Source of the DNA: Sorghum bicolor
Taxonomy: Eukaryota; Streptophyta; Magnoliopsida; Poales; Poaceae
NCBI RefSeq assembly: GCF_000003195.3
Contig: NC_012871.2
Span: 53,595,978-53,659,977 of the forward strand
DNA: 64,000 nucleotides
Reading direction: 5' to 3'
This document shows positions 56,501 to 63,471 of the stretch, piece after piece. A model generated the notes under the pieces. That model ran no database searches. It worked only from the letters and a program-made list of their open reading frames with translations, and was not told where the DNA came from. Both the position numbers and the translations under genes were made by a program. Each line of letters starts with the position of its first letter. Position 1 is the first letter of the stretch.

Positions 56501-58968
56501 AGTTATGAGCGATGGGTATCAAGAGACTCGAGAGTCGAGACATCTTTGGAGTTAGGAGTCAAACAGAGCCACAGGTGCCAAGCCAAAGGGACTTTTAGAA
56601 TTATAAGTAGCTTGTCCTAAAGCCACCATCTGGCAGTAACTGGAGCACAGATGAGCAAACTCTTTATAGGCAGTTAGCATCAGCAGTAGCCTCAACTGGC
56701 TGGTTGATGGTGGTGTTGGCTTTGCCTGCAAATGGCAGTCAGAAGCTGGAGCAGGATGTGAGGTTGGTCTGCAAAAGTGCAAATGGATCACCAGGTCACA
56801 CAGTGACACAGATGGATTGGCATCTCTCACCTCGTTAGTAGCTCTTGATGCATTCGGCGGTCTGGATGATGGTGCAGCTAGCTGATGCTCTCCTTTGCAG
56901 GCGGCCTTCTTTCCTCAGTACAGTTCCTTCATTTTCTTTTGAATGATTTGGGATTTTAAGACTTATGTAATCTGACTTATTACCAATTATTTGAGCTTGC
57001 TTGTGTTGCAATTTCGATTTTGATATTACTTGTGTTGGATTTTCCATATATAAGGAAATATGAATATACAATATCGACTATTATACAAAGACAATGGACT
57101 TATTTGTAATTTGTGCCTTGTAGTTTGCACCCCCACTTGACATTTTAGATCTGCCACTAGCCTTGAATAGAATGGTTGCTTTTTACTCGTAGTCAACTAT
57201 TCCATATATATGATTTAAGTTTTAACTTTGTACAGGATTTTGGAATTAATCATGCTAGTGCCTCAAAAGTCTTTAAAATGCACAGTTTAGTTCATGAGTT
57301 TGCCAGATATGTTACCAGTCATGATTTATTTATTCTGGATGGTGAAAGGATGCGTAACGATAACCCAGGGAATCGTACTTCTGGATATGCACTACTGACT
57401 AGGTGCAGTGATAAATCCAAAGTTAGCAGAGGTTTCCTGAAAAGTGTAAGGGCAATATGTCTGAAGGACTGCAGGGGAACAAAGCTTATTGAGAAAATAT
57501 TCTCTGCTTTAAAGCATCTACGTGTGTTGGACCTTAGTAGATGCTCATTTCTGGAGTTACCTAGTTCTATTTGCCAGTTAACCCATCTAAGGTACATTGA
57601 TATTTCTTGTTCGGCTATTCAATCACTACCTGATCAAATGAGTTCTGTACAACACCTTGAAGCACTGGATCTCTCGGGGACATGTATTCAAGTCCTACCT
57701 GATTTTGTTAGAACATTTAAGAAGCTAACATATCTTAACCTACAAGAATGCTGGGAACTCCGTCACTTGCCCTCAAAGCTTGATGATATTAAGAGTTTGC
57801 AGCATCTTAACCTGTCATGCTGTCCTGCAGCTCACCAGCTAGTTGAATCAATCAGTGGATTTCAAGAACTTCGGTTTTTGGATATATCAAGTTGCACAGA
57901 ACTTCAAACATTGCCAGAATCCTTCGTCAGACTAACAAATTTAGAGGACCTAATCCTGTCCAAATGCACCAGGCTCAAGAAGCTACCAGAATCATTTGGT
58001 GATAAACTCTGTTTTCTTCGGTTCTTGAACATATCATATTGCTGTGAGCTAGAAGAAGTGCCTGCATCTCTCGGAAGGCTTGCTAGTTTGGAGGTTCTTA
58101 TACTTTCAGGGTGCAACAGAATTCAGAATCTCCCTCAATCATTCAGTGACATTGCATTCTTACGGATGCTAGACCTTTCAGGGTGTGCAGATCTTCACAT
58201 GGACCTTGGAATGCTACCAAATAATAATTTGGAGAATCTTAATGTGGATGGATGTTGTAAGGTCTATGCTATGCCTGGGTGGACTGTGAACTTCCCTAAA
58301 CTACTTCCTGAATGTCTACAAACTTGTGACCAACATGTTCGACGCTTAATTGAACACAAGCAAGCATGTCCCAATCATAGTGAATTAGAGATCAGCAATG
58401 AACTAAATGTGCTTGACGAAACTGGGGAAGCAATGGCAAGTCAATCATTTCAACATGCTGGTGACTCTGAATGTACCACCAAGGTAATTGTACGTAAGCA
58501 TGCATCTATTTTTTGAAATTTTGAAATATAACCAACACAATTTCTGTCTTCTATTGATATCCTTGAAATAAAAATAAAATATGTATACTTCTACTTTTTT
58601 CAGAAAGTCATTGAGGACTCATCTGCGCATACAAGTCCTAAAATTCCTCTGCATGGCACTACCCCTACTGGTACGAAAATGTATTTTATTTATACACACT
58701 TTCTGACACCCATGCTTTCCTCAATGGGGATGATCATCAAAGAAACCTATGTTCCTTGAGGGCGAAGACAATTTGAACCATCACATTTTTTATTTTCAAA
58801 TGTTCTTCAGATTCAATCAATCATGATACTGTTCCAAAGGAGCTAGAAATAATGCAAGATCTTAAAATCAGCAAACAAGTTGGAGTCAGGGGTGTTGATG
58901 ATGTAAATCCTGGTGATGTTTGCAACATTAAAGAAACAGTAGTGGTTTGTGTCAAGGATCAGAGATAG
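41232..58968 (+). CDS. CC-NB-ARC-LRR (NLR) disease-resistance-type protein, five exons
   Basis: Exons: 41232-41543, 42114-43250, 57236-58483, 58604-58670, 58811-58968. All introns are GT-AG and phases match (0, 0, 0, 1), giving 973 codons without a stop. Order: Rx-type coiled coil, NB-ARC, about ten leucine-rich repeats, then a 70-residue tail of unknown type. NLRs are cytoplasmic or nuclear immune receptors that sense pathogen effectors; which one cannot be told. The P-loop is intact (GLGGLGKT), but kinase-2 reads LDGLW instead of LDDLW, GLPL reads GIPG and MHD reads MHS. Intron 2 is about 14 kb and filled with transposons. The gene may continue into the kinase at 63472; the TAG at 58966-58968 argues for a separate gene. 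Confidence 0.85.
41544..42113 (+). other. NLR intron 1
   Basis: 570 bases, AT-rich, from GTGCGT to TTTCAG. No transposon or other feature is recognisable. Confidence 0.75.
42114..43250 (+). CDS. NLR exon 2: NB-ARC nucleotide-binding domain
   Basis: 379 codons. Visible motifs in order: P-loop VGLGGLGKTALAQ, RNBS-A FDLRVWINLNMS, kinase-2 RCLIVLDGLWS, RNBS-B TKIIVTTCSENVA, GLPL-equivalent CEGIPGVIHSL, RNBS-D LKSCLSYLSMFPK. The second Asp of kinase-2 and the Arg of the TTR motif are replaced (Gly and Cys), so nucleotide hydrolysis or exchange may be altered. The exon ends in phase 0 at ACA|GTAAGT. Confidence 0.88.
43808..43832. repeat. Poly-C/CA simple repeat
   Basis: A run of about 14 C followed by six CA units in the 3' UTR of the host LINE. 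It is a simple-sequence expansion and a likely site of sequencing or length uncertainty. Confidence 0.8.
44006..44583 (-). mobile_element. 5'-truncated LINE tail inserted into the host LINE
   Basis: Minus-strand insertion starting at a T-run (poly-A in element sense). It encodes the end of the LINE ORF2 (SCVFSRQFWFAILHGLGLHD, WTLWNHRNRCVFDGA). A 13-15 bp duplication ACCTCCTGCACAT flanks it (43993-44005 and 44584-44596), typical of target-primed reverse transcription. Removing it joins the two parts of the host LINE C-terminus in frame. Confidence 0.88.
44696..44821. mobile_element. Tourist-like MITE (PIF/Harbinger type), 126 bp
   Basis: Ends GGGCTCATTCGTTTT and AAATGAACAGGCCC are imperfect inverted repeats, flanked by TTA on both sides (44693-44695 and 44822-44824). 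Removing it and one TTA restores the LINE reading frame exactly across the site (ISTKL then KGLRKGLNSL). Confidence 0.88.
45480..45708 (-). repeat. 3' LTR of the copia element
   Basis: TG...CA repeat of 229 bp. The adjacent internal sequence on the minus strand, TTACGGGGAGAA, is the polypurine tract. Confidence 0.92.
45712..46241 (-). pseudogene. Copia RNase H
   Basis: The frame shows YSDSDLASDIDTSKSTSGTLF, where the family has a YxDADWA motif, then LSSCEAEYIAATTASTQALW with the catalytic Glu and Asp environment, and VDGKSALALAKNPVFHKRSK. It ends in the polyprotein tail near the polypurine tract. Its upstream part lies in another frame (46214-46513), separated by a frameshift in the region of TCMTQGVP. 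Confidence 0.82.
46242..47195 (-). pseudogene. Copia reverse transcriptase
   Basis: The N-terminal half (46788-47195) has TLKSVYKLKKDE, KARLVARGFVQQEGVDF and MDVKSAFLNGDLEEVYV; a stop follows the segment LYSLRQAPRA. The C-terminal half (from about 46757) has the catalytic VGVYVDDLVIT and MSDLGLLSFYLGIKV. The stop after QAPRA falls where the family normally has Trp. Both halves together are nearly the complete RT. Confidence 0.85.
47696..48585 (-). pseudogene. Copia integrase (GAG-pre-integrase, zinc finger and core)
   Basis: From the right: WHKRFEHLNFEALKQL and CDTCVLTKQRRLPFP form the HHCC finger. After a stop comes the core with LVDDVSRYMWAVLLDTKAAA in another frame. Next are NNNGGEFTAAEF (second Asp replaced by Asn-Asn) and TPQQNGVVERRNQT with the catalytic Glu. 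The C-terminal LRVFGYLTF and GVFIGYAEGVKAYRI follow. The region 47200-47695 continues the linker in broken frames. Confidence 0.82.
48589..49209. mobile_element. Non-autonomous hAT-type element inside the copia element
   Basis: Inverted ends CAGTGGTGGAGCG and CGCTCCGCCACTG flank 621 bp without transposase. The 8 bp duplication is CATGCAGG (48581-48588) and CATGCAAG (49210-49217), one mismatch; the right copy fits the uninterrupted copia reading frame, so the left copy mutated later. CAGTGGCGGAGC-type ends are common in plant hAT families. A smaller MITE is nested inside. Confidence 0.85.
48775..49005. mobile_element. MITE nested in the hAT-type element, 231 bp
   Basis: Ends GGCCTTGGTTAG and CTAAAAGGCC, with a 3 bp ATA on both sides (48772-48774 and 49006-49008). 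Internal words (GCGAGATGAATCTTTTGAGCC, GCTACAGTG) match a very common grass MITE type. This is the fourth nesting level at this place: NLR intron, LINE, copia, hAT-type element, MITE. Confidence 0.75.
49218..49772 (-). pseudogene. Copia protease and flanking linker
   Basis: The active-site phrase WCLDTGATHHMTERWEFLS lies near 49560, followed by LDSGV, a stop, and then FGDASAVEFKGVGSVVF in the next stretch. This is the copia protease with the usual DTGA motif. The frame is broken by at least one stop. Confidence 0.82.
49773..51388 (-). pseudogene. Copia gag, GC-rich and broken
   Basis: Downstream part: LARFGDTNIDEERAVAQSIK, then LLFTKEQWLACQCKRKKREA, a basic stretch, and a CCHC knuckle CNNCGRTGH with a stop just before its last half. 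Upstream (50250-51388) the frames are arginine/alanine-rich and shift several times; an ATG at about 51388 (MAPPPLADGTAGG) may be the original start. Gag would build the particle; this copy cannot. Confidence 0.7.
51475..51494 (-). other. Primer-binding site of the copia element
   Basis: On the minus strand, directly inside the 5' LTR, the sequence is ATTGGTATCTAGAGCCTAGT. It matches the initiator tRNA-Met site TGGTATCAGAGCC apart from a one-base insertion (TATCTAGAG). Confidence 0.75.
51495..51723 (-). repeat. 5' LTR of the copia element
   Basis: Pairs with 45480-45708; both are 229 bp. Differences include CTATGACAGG here against CTGTGACAGG there and a rearranged stretch GGGTAACTTGCGTGG against TAGCTTGCTTGG. 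Confidence 0.92.
52438..54419 (+). mobile_element. 5'-truncated L1-type LINE, plus strand
   Basis: Starts in the middle of the RT (about 52442, IHDNFMYVQN-type phrase) and ends in a poly(A) at 54411-54418. The RT frame (52457-53190) has LKLDIHKAFDTVNWSYLL, RQGDPLSPMLFI and the catalytic MYADDAAIF. A one-base frameshift near 53175 moves the C-terminal part to another frame (to 54060) with FLWKGEENANGGHCLVNW, then a zinc-finger-like CVLCNGPLETAVHLCFNC. A TAG at 54058-54060 is followed by further LINE-like frame to 54286. The insertion splits the host LINE RT. Confidence 0.88.
54605..55613 (+). mobile_element. Second plus-strand LINE tail
   Basis: Encodes, in broken frames, DGARTLFWTDRWLHGRCVAD, IWKLSSSGQYTTKSAYRSLF and RLADRW-like zinc-finger sequence of the LINE ORF2 C-terminus. 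It ends CTTAATTGAAAAGCAGAGCTCCTGCCATTG and a short A-run near 55608. The same 3' phrase ends the LINE at 52438-54419, so both belong to one family. Confidence 0.8.
55614..55736 (+). repeat. Short LINE 3' end fragment
   Basis: The phrase TTCTTAATATAATGATATGCAGTTCTCCTGTG is the typical terminus of another LINE family (compare the complement of 44015-44060). Only about 120 bases remain. It joins the host LINE at about 55737. Confidence 0.6.
56177..57235 (+). other. Right end of NLR intron 2, no gene seen
   Basis: About 1.06 kb with T-runs near 56186 and 56227 and no convincing ORF. The last 60 bases are pyrimidine-rich and end at the acceptor TTGTACAG. Confidence 0.5.
57236..58483 (+). CDS. NLR exon 3: MHD-equivalent and leucine-rich repeats
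   Basis: 416 codons. It opens with the end of the NB-ARC domain (FKMHSLVHEFARYVTSHD, with Ser replacing the Asp of MHD). About ten repeats of roughly 23 residues follow, each with an LxxLxLSxC-like core (for example LRVLDLSRCSFLELPSSICQ). Cysteines recur at the repeat ends, typical of plant NLRs. The LRR usually senses the effector or the guarded host protein. Confidence 0.9.
58604..58968 (+). CDS. NLR exons 4 and 5: C-terminal tail
   Basis: Exon 4 (58604-58670) and exon 5 (58811-58968) continue the frame in correct phase (0, then 1) between TTTCAG acceptors and a GTACGA donor. They add about 75 residues, polar and acidic, with no domain I recognise, ending in TAG at 58966-58968. This may be the natural end, or a linker whose original continuation was lost. 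Confidence 0.65.
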
Positions 58969-58985
58969 TGGTATCGTCCCAGGCA

Positions 58986-59180
58986 TGTGAGAGAGTATAT
59001 AAATAAAAGAAAATAATAATGGAAAACTTTGCCAACCCTATTACAAAAGCATGCATGTTAGTAGTGATTAAGGGTTACTTTGGATTTTAGTAGTGAGAGA
59101 GTATATAAATAAAATAATAACGTCTAAGAATTTGGAACAGAGGGAGTACATAGTAGTGATTAAAGGCTACATTGAATTTT
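58986..59180. repeat. Imperfect tandem duplication downstream of the NLR
   Basis: GTGAGAGAGTATATAAATAAAA followed later by TAGTAGTGATTAAGGGTTACTTTGGATTTT (58986-59078) is repeated with changes at 59091-59180. The second copy contains a GGAACAGAGGGAGTAC word that resembles a Stowaway/mariner terminus, so a MITE may have been involved. Confidence 0.5.
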
Positions 59181-59389
59181 GGGATTTTCTAAAGAATTTT
59201 AGAGGATTCTAATCCTTGCCAACTTTTCCTATATTAGTCATTTGGAACAAAGGAATGGACTTGCCAAAGTCCTATGAAATTCCTATGGAGTGGTTTGTTT
59301 GATAAGAAATTTGAAATTCTAACATGAAAACAATCCACACAGAAAACATTTGCACCTCTCATTTGAGGTAAACACCTCAGCCATTAGGG

Positions 59390-60420
59390 GGACCTTTAAT
59401 TTAATTACATAGCTATGTACAACTTGAGGTATAAGGATAGAATAAGCTTTTTGTATGGTGACTTAAGTCCTACTTGTAATAGGACTCAGTAGAGATGTTC
59501 TATTAGGACTTCTAATTCTATTATGACTTAGAGTGTATAATCCTACTAGAAATAGAACTCCTAGTTGCATGTATGGAGGCCTTGGAGAGGACTACATAGA
59601 CAAGAGGTAAAGGTCATAGACATCAACCAAGCCAATACAAAAGTCGCATCCAAGTCTTGTAAGGAACAATTAGGGGTGTTCAAGAGGATTAGGCTAGAAG
59701 TTCTTATTGCACTAGATCCCTGTAGAGGGAAAGGATCAGTGGGTCCTGAAGGGTCAAGTAGTAGGGTTGTGAGAGAGCAAAAATCACTTGTACTCTTTTG
59801 GAGTTGTGCTAATAGAATTTGCACTTGGCTTTGTCAAATCCTAATCTCTTGTTATGGTTGTTTTAGCGCCCATCATCTAGTGTTTTCTACGCGATCTAAC
59901 TATATTGTTCTTGATATGGTGCAAGCTTATTTCATACTCGTAGTATTCGTTCAAAGAAGTGAAGGTTGTTGTGAATAACTAAGGATATCATATTCTAACA
60001 AGTGGTATCAAAGCCAAGGTCGGATCAATTTGATTTTGTGATAAGGTTGACTGGGCTAGGAACCACAAAATTAAGACGATGTCAGGGATCTGGAGTCAAT
60101 TATAGAAAATTGAGGGCAAAGGGATTTCAGTGTGTGGCAATATGTGGTAACATATGTGCTTGTGCAACAAGGATTGATTGATGTTTGAGGACACTAAGCC
60201 GGACAAGACAAATGATGAGGAATGGAAGGTGATGGAGGGAAGGGTCGGTACCATTTGATTATGTCTCTCCGATTAGGTAAAGTACTAGGTAAAAGGAGAA
60301 TTCACCGACGAAATCATGGAAGAGCTTAGAAGAGTTGTATATAGCAAAGTCGATGAAATTATGAAAGAACTTAGAAGAGTTGTATATAGCAAAGTCATTG
60401 ACAAATTGGTGGGTACTGAA
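59390..60420 (+). mobile_element. Copia 5' remnant: LTR end, primer site and gag start
   Basis: A primer site TGGTATCAAAGCC lies at 60003-60015, two bases after a TAACA end, so the sequence to its left is the end of an LTR. To its right, broken frames show WQYVVTYVLVQQGLID and PDKTNDEEWKVMEGR, typical of the copia gag N-terminal domain. A 60-base phrase (TTAGAAGAGTTGTATATAGCAAAGTC) is duplicated at 60327-60410. The LTR start and the rest of the element are not recognisable. Confidence 0.7.
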
Positions 60421-60826
60421 ACACTAACTATTTAGGTTACGCATGGAGGAAAGCACACAATTCGTCGACCAGGGTGCCGGACGCCGGCGCCGCCAATCCT
60501 CCAACTGGTGCCGTCGCTGCTACTCGCCTTCTCATGGCAGCGGCGGGCACGACTCCTACAGATGACGTCCAGGCCGCCGAGAATGCCGATGCCGACGCCA
60601 TGGCAGCTGCTGCCTTTCCCCACCACCTCCGCCAAACTCCGCCCTCGCCACTGCCCTCGCCGCTGCCGGTGCTGCTGCTGCCGAACGCCATGCGCGCATG
60701 CGGGTGGCCGCCCTCGCTTGAGAGCGTGAGCGCGATGCGGCCGATGCCCTGGCTCGCAAGATCGACGAGGCAGAGCAACTGCTCATCCTCCTTGCCTCGC
60801 ACGACGTCGGGGCGACCTCCTCCGCC

Positions 60827-62269
60827 ATGCCTGCTGCAGTGGCTGCCGGACTGGGCATGCCACGGGCTGACGCAGCCGGACTGGGCCTGCCGCGTGCTGA
60901 CACAGCCGCGGTGGTCTTCACTGCACCGCCTCCACCCAACTCCACCCTCGCCGCCGCCCTCGTCGCTGACCGGGTCGTTGCGACGGTGAGCCGGGCCTCG
61001 TCTCCTCTTGCTCCTCCCTCCGAGCCGAGCGGGGGTTGGGGGGGCCGTGGCAGCCACCGTCGCCGCCACGGTGGAGGCGGTGGGAGTCACTCAGCGCCTT
61101 TGTGGCCTCCACCTCCGGGTGCCTCGCCCGGGCCTGTCGGTTGGGACCCGGCGGCCTGGGCAACTTTCCGCCACCCGTGGTCGACCATGTGGGGCAACGG
61201 CAGGCCGGCCCCCTTCACCGCGATGTCATCGGCACCTCTATCGTCGGACACAGCGACTCTACGTGAGCGGGCCATGGCCACCGCCGCTCCGCGCATGCGT
61301 CCCCTGGCCGTCGTGCCTAGAGGAGCTGCGTCTCCTCCCCCACCGGCTTACTCATTCGTCACCACCGCCAAACCTCCGCCCGTGGCTCCTCCTGCTGCAG
61401 TGCTGCGACCAGTCAGTCCTGACTGGATCGTTGACTCGGGCGCCACCTTCCACACCACACCCGATGCGAGTCTACTCTCTTCTATCAGTACTGCCCACCC
61501 TTATTGTCCCTCTTCCATCATGGTCGCCAATGGCACCTGCATTCCTGTCTCCTCCGTAGGCACTGCCAATTCCCATGGCTCCTCTCATATCCCCGATGTT
61601 CTTGTGGCTCCCGATATGGTTCACAACCTCCTCTCTATTCGCCGCTTCACGACTGACAACTCTTGTTCGGTTGAGTTCGACCCCTCTGGCCTCACCGTGC
61701 GGGATTTGGCCCCCCAGCGTCCTCTTCTCCGTTGTGACAGCACTGGGCCTCTCTACACCCTTCGTTTCTCGGTTTCCGCTGCACCTCCTTTGCCTTCTTA
61801 TTCACCCCCTTCGGCATCTGCCTTCACCACCACCACCTCCACTACGTGGCACTGTCGCCTTGGCCATCCCGGCAGCACTGCTTTGACACAGCTCAGTCGC
61901 AGTTCCGCTATGCCTTGCCCCCGCGCTCCTAATGAGCATTTGTGTCATGCATGCCAGTTGAGCCGTCATATTAGACTTTCTTGCCCCCACCTTGCTGCTA
62001 TGAAGCGGCTCCTCCGGTACCTCTGTGGCACTCTCGGCTACGGGCTGCTCCTCGGCCGGTCCTCCTCTGCCGAGCTGGTTGTCTACACCGACGCTGATTG
62101 GGCGGGCTGCCCGGACACCTGCAGGTCCACCTCCGGCTACGCTGTCTTCCTGGGCGACAACCTTGTCTCGTGGTCGTGCAAGCGACAACCAGTGGTCTCA
62201 CGCTCCAGTGCCCAGGCAGAGTACCGCGCCGTTGCCAACGGTGTGGCCGAGGCCGCTTGGCTCCGCTAG
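60827..62269 (+). CDS. Copia Gag/protease/RNase H fusion ORF produced by an in-frame deletion
   Basis: 480 codons stay open. The first 190 residues are Pro/Ala/Arg-rich gag C-terminal sequence without a clear zinc knuckle. Then come the protease ([13 protein letters not shown]) and GAG-pre-integrase finger ([17 protein letters not shown], then [12 protein letters not shown]). The next residues, [19 protein letters not shown], are already the RT/RNase H junction, followed by [20 protein letters not shown] and [15 protein letters not shown]. Roughly 600-700 residues of integrase and RT were lost without a frameshift. It probably makes no functional enzyme. Confidence 0.85.
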   Translation: MPAAVAAGLGMPRADAAGLGLPRADTAAVVFTAPPPPNSTLAAALVADRVVATVSRASSPLAPPSEPSGGWGGRGSHRRRHGGGGGSHSAPLWPPPPGASPGPVGWDPAAWATFRHPWSTMWGNGRPAPFTAMSSAPLSSDTATLRERAMATAAPRMRPLAVVPRGAASPPPPAYSFVTTAKPPPVAPPAAVLRPVSPDWIVDSGATFHTTPDASLLSSISTAHPYCPSSIMVANGTCIPVSSVGTANSHGSSHIPDVLVAPDMVHNLLSIRRFTTDNSCSVEFDPSGLTVRDLAPQRPLLRCDSTGPLYTLRFSVSAAPPLPSYSPPSASAFTTTTSTTWHCRLGHPGSTALTQLSRSSAMPCPRAPNEHLCHACQLSRHIRLSCPHLAAMKRLLRYLCGTLGYGLLLGRSSSAELVVYTDADWAGCPDTCRSTSGYAVFLGDNLVSWSCKRQPVVSRSSAQAEYRAVANGVAEAAWLR

Positions 62270-62521
62270 CTCCTGGTTGAGCTTCACCGCCCCCTCGCCA
62301 GGAGCTCGCTTGTCTACTCTGCAGCACCAGCGGACCAAGCATGTGGAGATCGACTTGCACTTTGTCGGTGACCATGTGGCCATCGGCGACGTCTGTTGCA
62401 GACATCTTCACCAAGGGCCTCCCTTCCTCGACTTTCGCCGAGTTTCGCTGGCTGCGGGGGTATTGTGTGTTCTGTGTTTTCCTTTTTGTCCAGTCTTGAA
62501 CTCCGCTGCGTCGGTAGTCCA

Positions 62522-62533
62522 AACTGCGGGGGG
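62522..62533 (+). other. Polypurine tract of the deleted copia element
   Basis: AACTGCGGGGGG stands directly before the TGTTGGAG start of the LTR. Confidence 0.8.
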
Positions 62534-62632
62534 TGTTGGAGTATAAGTATTAGGCCCATGAGGCCCATGTATGTGACTATATTGCTACCCTTCTAGGGTT
62601 AGCCTAAGGAATGAGAATTACCGTTTACAACA
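62534..62632 (+). repeat. 3' LTR, 99 bp
   Basis: Begins TGTTGGAGTATAAG and ends CGTTTACAACA (TGTTG/CAACA inverted ends). At 99 bp it is among the shortest for copia elements, so an internal deletion of the LTR is possible. Confidence 0.75.
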
Positions 62633-63471
62633 ACTCTGACTGGTTGGAACTGGCTCTGGTAGTCTGGTTGCTCTGGTAGATTGTGATTGGTTGGAACTAC
62701 ACATGTTTTGAAAAAAAATATTAAAATATAGCCTTCATGGATCTCATTTTGATCGGTACATTGTTGTTCCAATATGTTTCAAACAGATTTGAAATCCGAT
62801 ATACGGTTGATGAGAAATTGCTTTTTTTTCCTAATTGGATTGTGGAAAGGTTGCATGCAAGCAACCTGGTGGGATGAAATTGAGTTGTGATGTGGCATCG
62901 TCGTCGCATGGTTAGCTGACTCCATTGATTTTGCATGAGCAATGAGGGACACAGGGTGTGCACATTTGCTGTAGGAAATACATACACACACATTGACTTG
63001 AGGTAGAGGAATACAACAAACCTTAGGTTTAAACAAGAGCTAGGCTATACATCTCTAGTAATATGAGAAATATATATTTGTATTTCCAATAGTGGTGGTT
63101 AGACAGTGGTTGTTGCTTGTGTTGGCAATAGGGATGCAAATGGACACCGAGCGAGTAGTTCTGATTCAACCATTAGTTCATTTTCTTTTGGCTTTTATTG
63201 CATTGAGATCCGGATTCATGGAAAAAATACATTCTTTTTTCTGACCCCTCAGTTTATTTTTCAGGAGTCCAGCTGAAATCAGCTGGTTCGTTTTTTGGGG
63301 CTTCTACAATTCGATTTTCGAAAATGTCTCGTTGTTTTATGTGTACAACAGACTTGAAAATGAATAGTCAAGGTGAAGGTGAAGGTGCACATTTTATATC
63401 TTCAATCAGCAGTATGATCTTTTCTTTTGTACAAAGCTTCTCCTGATACACTGTATTTCTGGCTGTGCCAG
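62633..63471 (+). other. Non-coding region before the kinase exons
   Basis: About 840 bases, AT-rich, no ORF of note. The last 50 bases are pyrimidine-rich and end in TGTGCCAG, so at least this end behaves as an intron. Confidence 0.5.

Larger units (their letters stand above)
43251..57235 (+). other. NLR intron 2, about 14 kb, filled with nested transposons
   Basis: Donor GTAAGT at 43251 and acceptor TTGTACAG at 57235 join in phase 0, and the MHD-equivalent follows at once in exon 3, so no exon is missing. The original intron was about 1.5 kb (43251-43710 plus about 56177-57235). All inserted elements between these limits are listed separately. Confidence 0.8.
60421..62632 (+). mobile_element. 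Internally deleted copia element with a very short 3' LTR
   Basis: Plus-strand copia sequence with gag, protease, GAG-pre-integrase and RNase H, ending in a polypurine tract and a 99 bp LTR. The integrase core and RT are missing. More small deletions occur after the RNase H (near 62320 and 62390). No 5' LTR is visible near 60430 and no duplication was found, so the left part is truncated. Confidence 0.8.

Noticed and set aside
59046..60001. A 956 bp LTR starting TGTTAG at 59046 and ending CTAACA at 60001.
   Set aside because: The inverted ends are attractive, but the start lies inside a local duplication and no partner LTR or target-site duplication was seen, so only the LTR end near the primer site is claimed.
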